Below are positions 1 through 4,859 of a stretch of 8,942 bases of DNA, piece by piece; the first letter of the stretch is position 1; every line of letters starts with the position of its first letter. The stretch lies in contig MEZF01000048.1 in assembly GCA_001774245.1 (NCBI GenBank), forward strand, positions 21,619 through 30,560. The letters run 5' to 3'. A program made the position numbers and the translations under genes. The notes beneath the pieces are model-generated. The model saw only the letters and a program-made list of their open reading frames with translations, was not told the DNA's origin and did no database searches. The stretch comes from Candidatus Bathyarchaeota archaeon RBG_13_52_12 (GTDB taxonomy: Archaea > Thermoproteota > Bathyarchaeia > TCS64).

Positions 1-97
1 ATGTGCATTAATGCATAGATTGCCGTGTACACTGGAACCTACCAGTTAAAAGCTGATCTGGGATGCGCGCGCGTCAGAAAAATACTTCTCTAATCAG
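1..97. other. Intergenic region downstream of rnp2 (window edge)
   Basis: No coding region is convincing here. On the minus strand, 15 nt after the rnp2 stop, there is a five-T tract (A-run at 78-82 on the plus strand), and then an alternating-CG 12-mer at 63-74. Near the edge are a perfect 12-bp palindrome TGCATTAATGCA (4-15), a perfect 8-bp palindrome GTGTACAC (25-32) and a small inverted repeat ACTGG/CCAGT (31-35 with 42-46). These could be terminator or operator elements of rnp2 or of a gene beyond the window. In many archaea the proteasome alpha gene follows this operon closely, but no start of such a gene is visible in these 97 bases. Confidence 0.5.
63..74 (-). repeat. Alternating-CG 12-mer ACGCGCGCGCAT, copy 1
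   Basis: Read on the minus strand (the sense of rnp2), it starts 24 nt past the rnp2 stop and 3 nt after a TTTTT tract. It is the same 12 bases as 2378-2389 behind an unrelated gene. Confidence 0.5.
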
Positions 98-445
98 TTA
101 TTGGGCTTCTTTTTTTGGATTCTCTAGACCTGATTTCCTTCGGAGGGACTTGATGGTACCGGAGGATCGCTGGACCCTGATTGCAGCTGGTGACCCAGAT
201 ATAGCTACTATTGTGGCTAGGGAAGCCCTGAGGAACCTGTCCGTATCGTGAGTGCATCTTACTATACCCGCTTTAGTCTTCTCGTTGTACTCAATAAGAT
301 TCGGGTCGACTAGAGAAAGCCCCTTAGCGCCGTAAAGCATGTATACAGAGTCTCTCAAATTCTCCCAGATCGTCTTTTCATCTGGATTCGCTTCCGATGT
401 GACTTTGAAGAGCATGTACCTACGCCTAACCAATCTAACGGGCAT
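98..445 (-). CDS. rnp2: RNase P protein component 2 (Pop5 family)
   Basis: This is a protein subunit of archaeal RNase P, which removes 5' leaders from pre-tRNAs. In the known holoenzyme, Pop5 pairs with Rpp30 and binds the catalytic domain of the RNase P RNA. The 115-residue length is normal for the family. Visible family signatures are RRYMLFKV near the start (8-15), LYGAKG (37-42), GIVRC (60-64) and the C-terminal SGTIKSLRRK (95-104), followed by a short charged tail. The ATG shares one base with the rnp3 stop (TAATG), and GAGGAGG lies 7 nt upstream, so the start is well fixed and translation is probably coupled to rnp3. It is the last visible gene of the COG1325-rnp3-rnp2 operon. Family identity is clear; nothing is truncated. 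Confidence 0.95.
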   Translation of the reverse strand: MPVRLVRRRYMLFKVTSEANPDEKTIWENLRDSVYMLYGAKGLSLVDPNLIEYNEKTKAGIVRCTHDTDRFLRASLATIVAISGSPAAIRVQRSSGTIKSLRRKSGLENPKKEAQ

Positions 446-1098
446 TAAAGTTCCTCCTCAAGCTTAGCGCGATTCCTCCTCAGAATAGCCTCAGGAATGG
501 TCGAGATCATATCGGTGGCGCAGTCCTCTTCTATATCGAGTAAACTAGCTAGCGCGGTGAGAGCTCTCGGTTCCCGCATGGCGAGGGGCGTAGATGCTCC
601 GCTTGATAGTATAATGTTTATATCGTGCTTTGCCGCGACGGCTAGGTCGCGTTTGATCTGGTTGATCACCTTTGCGAGGTGTGTCGGGCTGTTAGCTATT
701 AGGTCACAGGCATCAACCTCGTAGGCGCGTTCGGTTCCCTCGACGAGCTCCGCCTCGTGATGGTCTAGCCAGTTATGTTTTCTGAGGGTTGGGTCATCTG
801 GAAACTTCAGTATATCAACGCGATCGTCCTTCGCAGCCTGCCTCGCGACCTCCTTAGTAAGGCACTTCACGGCAATTATGTCGAATCTCCTTCTGCTCTT
901 ATTGAGGGCGTCCAAGAGTTCTCTGCTCCTCTTAGCCTCTAAATCTAACCTAGCCGCTATGGTGATCCTGCTATCTACTCCGGTTGCTTGTATGGTTGAG
1001 GCAACCTGTCCATACCCAAGCTCCGAGGCGAGGGTGAGCATTTCTTTGACTTTGTCCGGGGTTGAGGGCCTAAAGTGTAGGTCAATATACTTCCTCAC
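445..1098 (-). CDS. rnp3: RNase P protein component 3 (Rpp30/PHP-like barrel)
   Basis: This is the Rpp30 homologue of archaeal RNase P, a TIM-barrel, PHP-like fold that heterodimerises with Pop5. The 217-residue length is typical. Visible features are the N-terminal KYIDLHFRPS (3-12), the segment KEVARQAAKDDRVDIL (82-97) that matches the family pattern, and a C-terminal block with SSGAS (165-169), MREP (174-177) and the closing IPEAILRRNR (201-210). The start is GTG, overlapping the upstream TAG by one base (TAGTG), with GAGGAGG 10 nt before it, so it should be read by coupled re-initiation. It sits between the COG1325 gene and rnp2 with one-base overlaps on both sides, implying one transcript and matched expression of the two RNase P partners. 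Confidence 0.95.
   Translation of the reverse strand: MRKYIDLHFRPSTPDKVKEMLTLASELGYGQVASTIQATGVDSRITIAARLDLEAKRSRELLDALNKSRRRFDIIAVKCLTKEVARQAAKDDRVDILKFPDDPTLRKHNWLDHHEAELVEGTERAYEVDACDLIANSPTHLAKVINQIKRDLAVAAKHDINIILSSGASTPLAMREPRALTALASLLDIEEDCATDMISTIPEAILRRNRAKLEEEL
453..459 (-). promoter_or_regulatory. Shine-Dalgarno site of rnp2
   Basis: GAGGAGG read on the minus strand, 7 nt before the rnp2 ATG and inside the last codons of rnp3. It fixes the rnp2 start and supports translation from a polycistronic mRNA. Confidence 0.8.
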
Positions 1099-1550
1099 TA
1101 GGTTTCGTCCTCCTCTAGGTTGACTATATATTCCCTTATTGTTAGTGAGGGGTCGGCTTTGTGTGGTAGTTGGAACTTAAATTTAATCCTGATCGGGTCA
1201 TTTTCGTGGAGCGTGATTTTACCATTGAAGGCCTTTTGCTTGTCTAGGCGTAGGAAGAGATTGCCTTGTGGGTCAACGCGGTTCGGTAGTTCGTCAAGTA
1301 GGGTTTGCCTGTCGAGGCTGGAGAGCTTGCTGATGATGTTTGAGAGTAGGTCAGATGCCTCTTTTTTCTTGGAGATTTTTGACTTAAGGAGTGTTATCGG
1401 GTCTTCATAGTGGCCAGATAGGCGCTGTTCCTCGAAGGAGTGCTCGTATGGCGCTATTCTCTTTATGGCTTGTTTGACTTTCTCCTCATCCTCTGTGGCG
1501 TGAGCGAAGACGGTTATCTCCGCGGTCTTAATGAGTTTCTCCTCGTGCAT
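1098..1550 (-). CDS. COG1325 predicted exosome-associated RNA-binding protein
   Basis: This small archaeal protein (150 aa) belongs to the family often annotated as a predicted exosome subunit or RNA-binding protein; its biochemical role is not settled. Family-like features are HATEDEEKV early (17-25), the GHYEDPITLLKSKI segment (46-59), and the stretch from RVDPQGNLFLRLDKQKAFNG (91-110) through DPIRIKFKF (118-126). It heads the operon with rnp3 and rnp2, a gene order known from the archaeal exosome/RNase P/proteasome superoperon. The ATG at 1550-1548 has only a weak GGGTG 6 nt upstream. A TATA-like ATAATAAG at 1586-1593 (minus strand) would give a leader of about 10-12 nt. It is divergent from tRNA-Arg. 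Confidence 0.88.
   Translation of the reverse strand: MHEEKLIKTAEITVFAHATEDEEKVKQAIKRIAPYEHSFEEQRLSGHYEDPITLLKSKISKKKEASDLLSNIISKLSSLDRQTLLDELPNRVDPQGNLFLRLDKQKAFNGKITLHENDPIRIKFKFQLPHKADPSLTIREYIVNLEEDET
1109..1115 (-). promoter_or_regulatory. Shine-Dalgarno site of rnp3
   Basis: GAGGAGG on the minus strand, 10 nt before the GTG start of rnp3 and inside the end of the COG1325 gene. It supports GTG as the true start despite the one-base overlap with the preceding TAG. Confidence 0.75.
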
Positions 1551-1585
1551 CAGAGCACCCTTTCGGTATGTTCGTCAGGCGCTGA

Positions 1586-1593
1586 CTTATTAT
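1586..1593 (-). promoter_or_regulatory. Candidate TATA box of the COG1325-rnp3-rnp2 operon
   Basis: ATAATAAG on the minus strand, 35 nt ahead of the COG1325 ATG and in the 100-bp gap shared with the divergent tRNA gene. With the usual archaeal TATA-to-start spacing, transcription would begin about 10-12 nt before the ATG. Called by composition and position only. Confidence 0.45.
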
Positions 1594-1616
1594 GGATTCG
1601 CCCAAAAAGTGGTAAT

Positions 1617-1624
1617 GCTTAATT
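1617..1624 (+). promoter_or_regulatory. Candidate TATA box of tRNA-Arg
   Basis: GCTTAATT centred about 30 nt before the mature tRNA 5' end, preceded by an A-rich CCCAAAAAG stretch that could act as a TFB recognition element. Transcription would begin at or a few bases before the mature 5' end. Position-based call. Confidence 0.4.
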
Positions 1625-1650
1625 GCGCTGGAGTTTTCATCCCTGCTGGT

Positions 1651-1726
1651 GCGGCCGTGGCTTAGCGGATAGAGCGTGGGCCTTCGGAGCCCATGGTCGC
1701 GGGTTCGAATCCTGCCGGCCGCGCCA
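1651..1726 (+). tRNA. tRNA-Arg (anticodon UCG)
   Basis: A complete cloverleaf folds by eye. The 7-bp acceptor stem GCGGCCG/CGGCCGC (1651-1657 with 1716-1722) is fully Watson-Crick. The D-arm stem is GCTT/GAGC. The anticodon stem TGGGC/GCCCA (1677-1681 with 1689-1693) closes the 7-base loop CTTCGGA. The T-arm is GCGGG-TTCGAAT-CCTGC with one G-U pair. The anticodon TCG (1684-1686) reads CGA, and CGG/CGN by wobble, so the charge is arginine. There is no intron. The discriminator base is G, and the CCA end (1724-1726) is encoded in the DNA. It lies divergent from the RNase P protein operon and 53 nt before the next plus-strand gene, with no clear terminator between. Confidence 0.97.
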
Positions 1727-1743
1727 CCTCCAATTAACTTATC

Positions 1744-1752
1744 AATTATTTA
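1744..1752 (+). promoter_or_regulatory. Candidate TATA box of the COG1751 gene
   Basis: AATTATTTA about 30 nt before the TTG start, in the 53-nt gap after tRNA-Arg. It would give a very short leader; the more upstream TTAACTTATC (1734-1743) would instead keep GGCGGTGA in the leader. Read-through from the tRNA promoter cannot be excluded. Confidence 0.3.
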
Positions 1753-1779
1753 GTAGAAGATAATGGCGGTGACTGGTTC

Positions 1780-2355
1780 TTGGAGAAGACAATACTTTAC
1801 TGTGACTCGACTGGACGCGGGAACACCGAGCTCGTTCTTGCTGCTGCAAAGAAGCGTGCAGTTGAGCTTAAAATAAGGGACGTGGTCGTCGCGACCACTC
1901 ATGGCGGGACAGCGGTTAAGGCGAAGGAGGTTTTTGACGATCTTAAGCTGAATCTCGTCGCAGTTGGTATCTCAGAGGGCTACAGGGAGAACGGTTGGTG
2001 TTTTACAGATGAGGAGAGGCGGCGTCTAAAGAAGGCGGGGGTAAAGCTATTGGTTGCAAGTCATGCGCTTGGTGATGGTGTCGCAAGTAGTTTCACTGAG
2101 AAGAGTGGTGGGAGGAGCATCGAGGAGGTCGTCAGAGACACCCTGTATCGCTTTGGACAGGGGATGAAGGTGTGCGTCGAGATAGTGCTGATGGCTGCAG
2201 ATGCGGGGTTGATTTCGATGGGTGGTGAGGTGATGGCTATCGCGGGGACTGCAGAGGGGACAGACACTTGTATAGTTGTTAAACCAGCTTATCCTAGAAA
2301 ATTCTACGAGTTTGAGATAAGAGAGATAGTAGCGAAGCCGAGGAATCTCAATTAA
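1780..2355 (+). CDS. Pyruvate kinase C-terminal-domain-like protein (COG1751), role unknown
   Basis: A stand-alone protein (191 aa) resembling the alpha/beta C-terminal (allosteric) domain of pyruvate kinase, without any catalytic barrel; it matches the conserved archaeal COG1751 type. Family-like features are the N-terminal strand with GRGNTE (12-17), VVVATTHGGTA (35-45) for the first Rossmann-like turn, ASHALGDG (93-100), the strongly conserved MKVCVEIVLMAADAG (129-143), and GGEVMAIAGTAEGTDTCIVV (148-167), the likely ligand-binding end. The reaction and ligand are not known to me. The start is TTG: no ATG or GTG lies in frame between the upstream stop at 1735-1737 and it, and GGCGGTGA at 1765-1772 can serve as ribosome site. 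AT-rich AATTATTTA at 1744-1752 is a possible promoter. It is convergent with the M20 gene. Confidence 0.88.
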   Translation: MEKTILYCDSTGRGNTELVLAAAKKRAVELKIRDVVVATTHGGTAVKAKEVFDDLKLNLVAVGISEGYRENGWCFTDEERRRLKKAGVKLLVASHALGDGVASSFTEKSGGRSIEEVVRDTLYRFGQGMKVCVEIVLMAADAGLISMGGEVMAIAGTAEGTDTCIVVKPAYPRKFYEFEIREIVAKPRNLN

Positions 2356-2365
2356 GAAAGTTGAG

Positions 2366-2371
2366 TTTTTT
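2366..2371 (+). terminator. T-tract terminator after the COG1751 gene
   Basis: Six T residues begin 11 nt after the TAA stop, the usual archaeal intrinsic termination signal. They are followed 6 nt later by the alternating-CG 12-mer at 2378-2389. The facing M20 gene ends at 2420. Confidence 0.5.
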
Positions 2372-2377
2372 CGAAGT

Positions 2378-2389
2378 ACGCGCGCGCAT
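2378..2389 (+). repeat. Alternating-CG 12-mer ACGCGCGCGCAT, copy 2
   Basis: Identical, read in gene sense, to the reverse complement of 63-74. Both copies begin 22-24 nt after a stop codon and 3-6 nt after a T-tract. (CG)n runs can adopt Z-DNA or bind proteins; no function is shown here. Confidence 0.5.
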
Positions 2390-2419
2390 TGTTATTGAGG
2401 GAAGAAATCAACCATCCAG

Positions 2420-3715
2420 TTATGGTTTGTACATGTAGGGGAATGCACCGTAGATCTTGATGCCTAGTATGAGGTTTTCTATTGTTATATATTCGTTCGG
2501 TTGGTGGGCTACGCCGCTTATGCTTGTGCCGTAGCCGAGGCTCGGTATGCCGGCGATCTTGCTTGTACTTATGCCGTCGGTCCCTCCAGTCAGGATCTTG
2601 ACGCTGGGCTTTTTCCCTGTGGCTTTACTTATCGTTTTTGAGAACTGCTTTGCGAATTGGGTATTAGGGTCTTCGTAGAAGCCGGCCTGATCACTGAGTT
2701 TGCCGCTGGCTTTGGCGTGGTTTTCTCTCCCAGCTATGACCTCTACGTCGGGGACGCCCGCAGCTTTAACGAGGCGGTCTATCTCCTTCCTCACGGCTGA
2801 GACGCTTGCGCCAGGTGTTAGTCTGATATCGAATTCCGCCTCGGCGTAGTCGGGAACGACATTGATTTTAACACCACCGTGAATGATATTGCATGTTACG
2901 GTTGGGTAATTGTAGAGACGTCTAACATGCTTCTGGTGATCCGGAGTCTTAGCGTCAGCCAGGTAGAACTTTACGCTATCTCTAATGGGCTTGTCGAGTT
3001 CCTTGGGTAGATCCAGCTTGAAATTACCTATCTTATAAACCTCAGGGATGACTTTTATGAGCTTCATGATGGCGTTATCGCCTTGGTAGGGGGTGCTGCC
3101 ATGAGCAGTTTTCCCTTTTGATATCAGGCGAGTCTGCGCGCCTCCCTTGCAGCCTAAATCGATGCTCGGGTGATCTTTGCCTCCACCGTTGCCGTCTCCT
3201 ATTACGCAGACATCGCCCTTTAAACGGCCTGACTCAGCGAGCCACCTCGCCCCAGCCCCGCCTCCGATCTCCTCGTCGGCGGTGAACCATAACTCGACGG
3301 GGTGGGGGAGTCTCATCCTGCTGAGAATGCGTGCACTTACCAACGCCGCTGCACAGCTTCCCTTCATATCGCTGCTGCCTCTACCGTGGACTATGCCTTC
3401 CTTGATGACGCCGTCGTAGGCGGGGTAATTCCATGCCTCAGGTTTACCTTCAGGGACTACGTCGATATGGCCCACCCAGAGTATTTTGTTCTTTGACTTG
3501 CCGTGTAGCTTTGCTACGATGTTTGGTTTCTTCGGGTCTTGCGCATGGACCTCGTGTTCTATACCATGTTTATCGAGGTACCCGGCAATGTAGTGTACAA
3601 CCTCGTCGGTACGCCCCTCGGGGTGGGCTGAGTTAAATTTTACAAGCCCTGAAGTGAGCTCAGCGACTTCCTTTCCCGCCTTGTCGGCTTCTGCAAAAAT
3701 CCTTGACACACTCAT
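2420..3715 (-). CDS. M20 family metallopeptidase/deacylase (ArgE/DapE/ACY1 type)
   Basis: Cytoplasmic di-metal hydrolase that cleaves a peptide or N-acyl amino acid bond; the substrate cannot be read from sequence. The full M20 active site is present: H83 and catalytic D85 in GHIDVVPEG, metal-bridging D116 in GRGSSDMKG, general base E148 and ligand E149 in TADEEIGGG, ligand D174 in VIGDGNGG, and the last ligand H404 in GVAHQPNEY. The dimerisation (lid) domain starts near residue 190 and carries H205 in TAHGSTP, which in relatives reaches into the partner active site. Length (431 aa) is normal and there is no signal peptide. The ATG has no Shine-Dalgarno site, and ATAATAAAG sits about 30 nt upstream, so the mRNA is probably leaderless. 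It lies 82 nt downstream of the AKR gene on the same strand. Desuccinylase, acetyl-ornithine deacetylase or carboxypeptidase functions are all possible. Confidence 0.93.
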   Translation of the reverse strand: MSVSRIFAEADKAGKEVAELTSGLVKFNSAHPEGRTDEVVHYIAGYLDKHGIEHEVHAQDPKKPNIVAKLHGKSKNKILWVGHIDVVPEGKPEAWNYPAYDGVIKEGIVHGRGSSDMKGSCAAALVSARILSRMRLPHPVELWFTADEEIGGGAGARWLAESGRLKGDVCVIGDGNGGGKDHPSIDLGCKGGAQTRLISKGKTAHGSTPYQGDNAIMKLIKVIPEVYKIGNFKLDLPKELDKPIRDSVKFYLADAKTPDHQKHVRRLYNYPTVTCNIIHGGVKINVVPDYAEAEFDIRLTPGASVSAVRKEIDRLVKAAGVPDVEVIAGRENHAKASGKLSDQAGFYEDPNTQFAKQFSKTISKATGKKPSVKILTGGTDGISTSKIAGIPSLGYGTSISGVAHQPNEYITIENLILGIKIYGAFPYMYKP

Positions 3716-3740
3716 ACGGGTGAAAGAGAGTGGAAGATGG

Positions 3741-3750
3741 CTTTATTATC
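3741..3750 (-). promoter_or_regulatory. Candidate TATA box of the M20 gene
   Basis: GATAATAAAG on the minus strand, ending 25 nt before the ATG, which predicts a leaderless transcript and matches the lack of a ribosome site. A second AT element, TATAAATA at 3771-3778 (minus strand), lies farther up and would give a leader of roughly 30 nt. The palindrome at 3753-3764 sits between them. Confidence 0.5.
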
Positions 3751-3752
3751 TT

Positions 3753-3764
3753 CGTGCGCGCACG
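3753..3764. repeat. Perfect 12-bp palindrome CGTGCGCGCACG
   Basis: Self-complementary 12-mer in the 82-bp gap between the AKR stop and the M20 start, immediately upstream of the likely M20 TATA box. The place suits an operator, or a TFB/regulator contact; it could also be a (CG)n structural element like those at 63-74 and 2378-2389. Confidence 0.5.
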
Positions 3765-3797
3765 GCTTGATATTTATAGAGATTGCTAAACAGTTGT

Positions 3798-4844
3798 TTA
3801 TGGTATGCTCCGCTCCTCCAAGCGCTTAAGGAGGGCGTCCATCTTCTCTGGAAGTAGCTTCCTGATAGGTAATTGGTATGGGCATCGTGTCTCGCATGCT
3901 CCGCAGTCGAGGCATGCATCGACCTTCGGCGCAGTCTCCCTGGTCTGCTTCACTATGTTGTTGGTCCACCCCATTCGTCGAAGACTGCTCATCTCGGTGC
4001 GCAAGACGAAGCTGATTGGGATGCCGGCTGGGCAGGGTTGGCAGTAGTCGCAGGCGGCGCAGAACTCGTTGCCGAGGGCGACCCGGTCTACCTCGATGGA
4101 GTCGAGTTCGTCTTTCGCTAGTGTGAGGTCTTCGCCGCAGACGGCGACGTTTTCCTCGACTTCTGTGACACTCTGCATCCCGGGAATCGTGCAGTCAGCG
4201 TTCTCGTTCGCGAGGACGAATTTGAGGGCGGTTCGGGCGTTAGTGAATGCCCCTCCACCGAACGGCTTCATGATCACTGTGCCTATATCCATCTTTTTGC
4301 AGAGAGGGAGTAGCTCCCTCGAAGGTTCTAAGGCGATATAATTGTACCCAACCATGATGGTCTCGAATGGGCTGCCTTCGTTCAAGATGTTAGTGAGGAA
4401 TGTGGGGCTGTGGCTAGTCGCTCCTATGTGACGGGCAATTCCCTCCTCCTTGATCTTGAGAAGCTCCTCGAGAGCCCCGCCTGGGGCTTGGAGGGTCTTA
4501 TATGTCTCCAAGCCAACGTTGTGGAGCTGGTATAGATCGAGGTAATCGGTCTTCAGGTTTTTGAGGCTTGTCTCGAGGTTTTCGCGGAGCTCCTTGCCTG
4601 TTTTAGCGTGGCTCTTCGTGGCTATGTAGACGTTATCCCTAACGTCTTCGAGGGCTTTCCCTACACGCTCCTCGCTAGTCGTGTAGCCACGTGCGGTGTC
4701 ATAATAGTTGATGCCCAGTTCGTAGCACCGCTTTACTACACTGATCGCCTCCTCCTCAGAGATCCTCTGTATGGGTATTCCACCGAAACCAACCTCGGTG
4801 ACGTAGAGCCCGGTCTTCCCCAGCCTCTTTTTCTTTAAAGCCAT
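3798..4844 (-). CDS. Aldo/keto reductase with C-terminal 2x[4Fe-4S] domain (COG1453)
   Basis: Predicted cytoplasmic oxidoreductase: an NAD(P)H-type aldo/keto reductase barrel fused to a ferredoxin-like tail. The AKR tetrad is complete: D49 and Y54 (in YYDTARGY), K77 (ATKSH) and H108 (LYQLHN). The N-terminal KKRLGKTGLYVTEVGFGG is typical. The tail holds two cysteine sets, C262-C265-C268-C271 followed by P (CxxCxxCxxCP) and C311-C314-C317-C321 followed by P (CxxCxxCxxxCP), each enough for one [4Fe-4S] cluster. Length (348 aa) fits the family. There is no ribosome site before the ATG; a TATA-like element at 4867-4874 ends 22 nt upstream, so it is probably leaderless. It is divergent from iorA, suggesting a link to ferredoxin electron flow. 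The true substrate is unknown. Confidence 0.93.
   Translation of the reverse strand: MALKKKRLGKTGLYVTEVGFGGIPIQRISEEEAISVVKRCYELGINYYDTARGYTTSEERVGKALEDVRDNVYIATKSHAKTGKELRENLETSLKNLKTDYLDLYQLHNVGLETYKTLQAPGGALEELLKIKEEGIARHIGATSHSPTFLTNILNEGSPFETIMVGYNYIALEPSRELLPLCKKMDIGTVIMKPFGGGAFTNARTALKFVLANENADCTIPGMQSVTEVEENVAVCGEDLTLAKDELDSIEVDRVALGNEFCAACDYCQPCPAGIPISFVLRTEMSSLRRMGWTNNIVKQTRETAPKVDACLDCGACETRCPYQLPIRKLLPEKMDALLKRLEERSIP
4833..4840 (+). promoter_or_regulatory. Weak candidate TATA box of iorA
   Basis: CTTTAAAG centred about 24 nt before the ATG at 4860, inside the first codons of the AKR gene. Spacing is slightly short for keeping the GGGAGGGTGA site in the mRNA. It competes with the element at 4867-4874. 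Confidence 0.25.
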
Positions 4845-4846
4845 GA

Positions 4847-4856
4847 GGGAGGGTGA
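4847..4856 (+). promoter_or_regulatory. Shine-Dalgarno-like site for the iorA ATG at 4860
   Basis: GGGAGGGTGA ends 3 nt before the ATG at 4860, with its GGGAGGG part about 6 nt away. It favours 4860 as start over the in-frame ATG at 4896, and it leaves only 15 nt between the two divergent start codons. Confidence 0.5.
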
Positions 4857-4859
4857 GAG

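Noticed and set aside
63..251. Short plus-strand open frame beginning in the CG run
   Set aside because: It overlaps the conserved C-terminal half of rnp2 on the other strand and its product has no recognisable features.
1651..1726. tRNA-Arg as integration site for a mobile element
   Set aside because: I saw no second copy of the tRNA 3' end, no integrase gene and no change in gene type beside it.
1763..1780. ATG at 1763 and GTG at 1769 as start of the COG1751 gene
   Set aside because: Both are in a different reading frame from the conserved protein; only TTG at 1780 fits.
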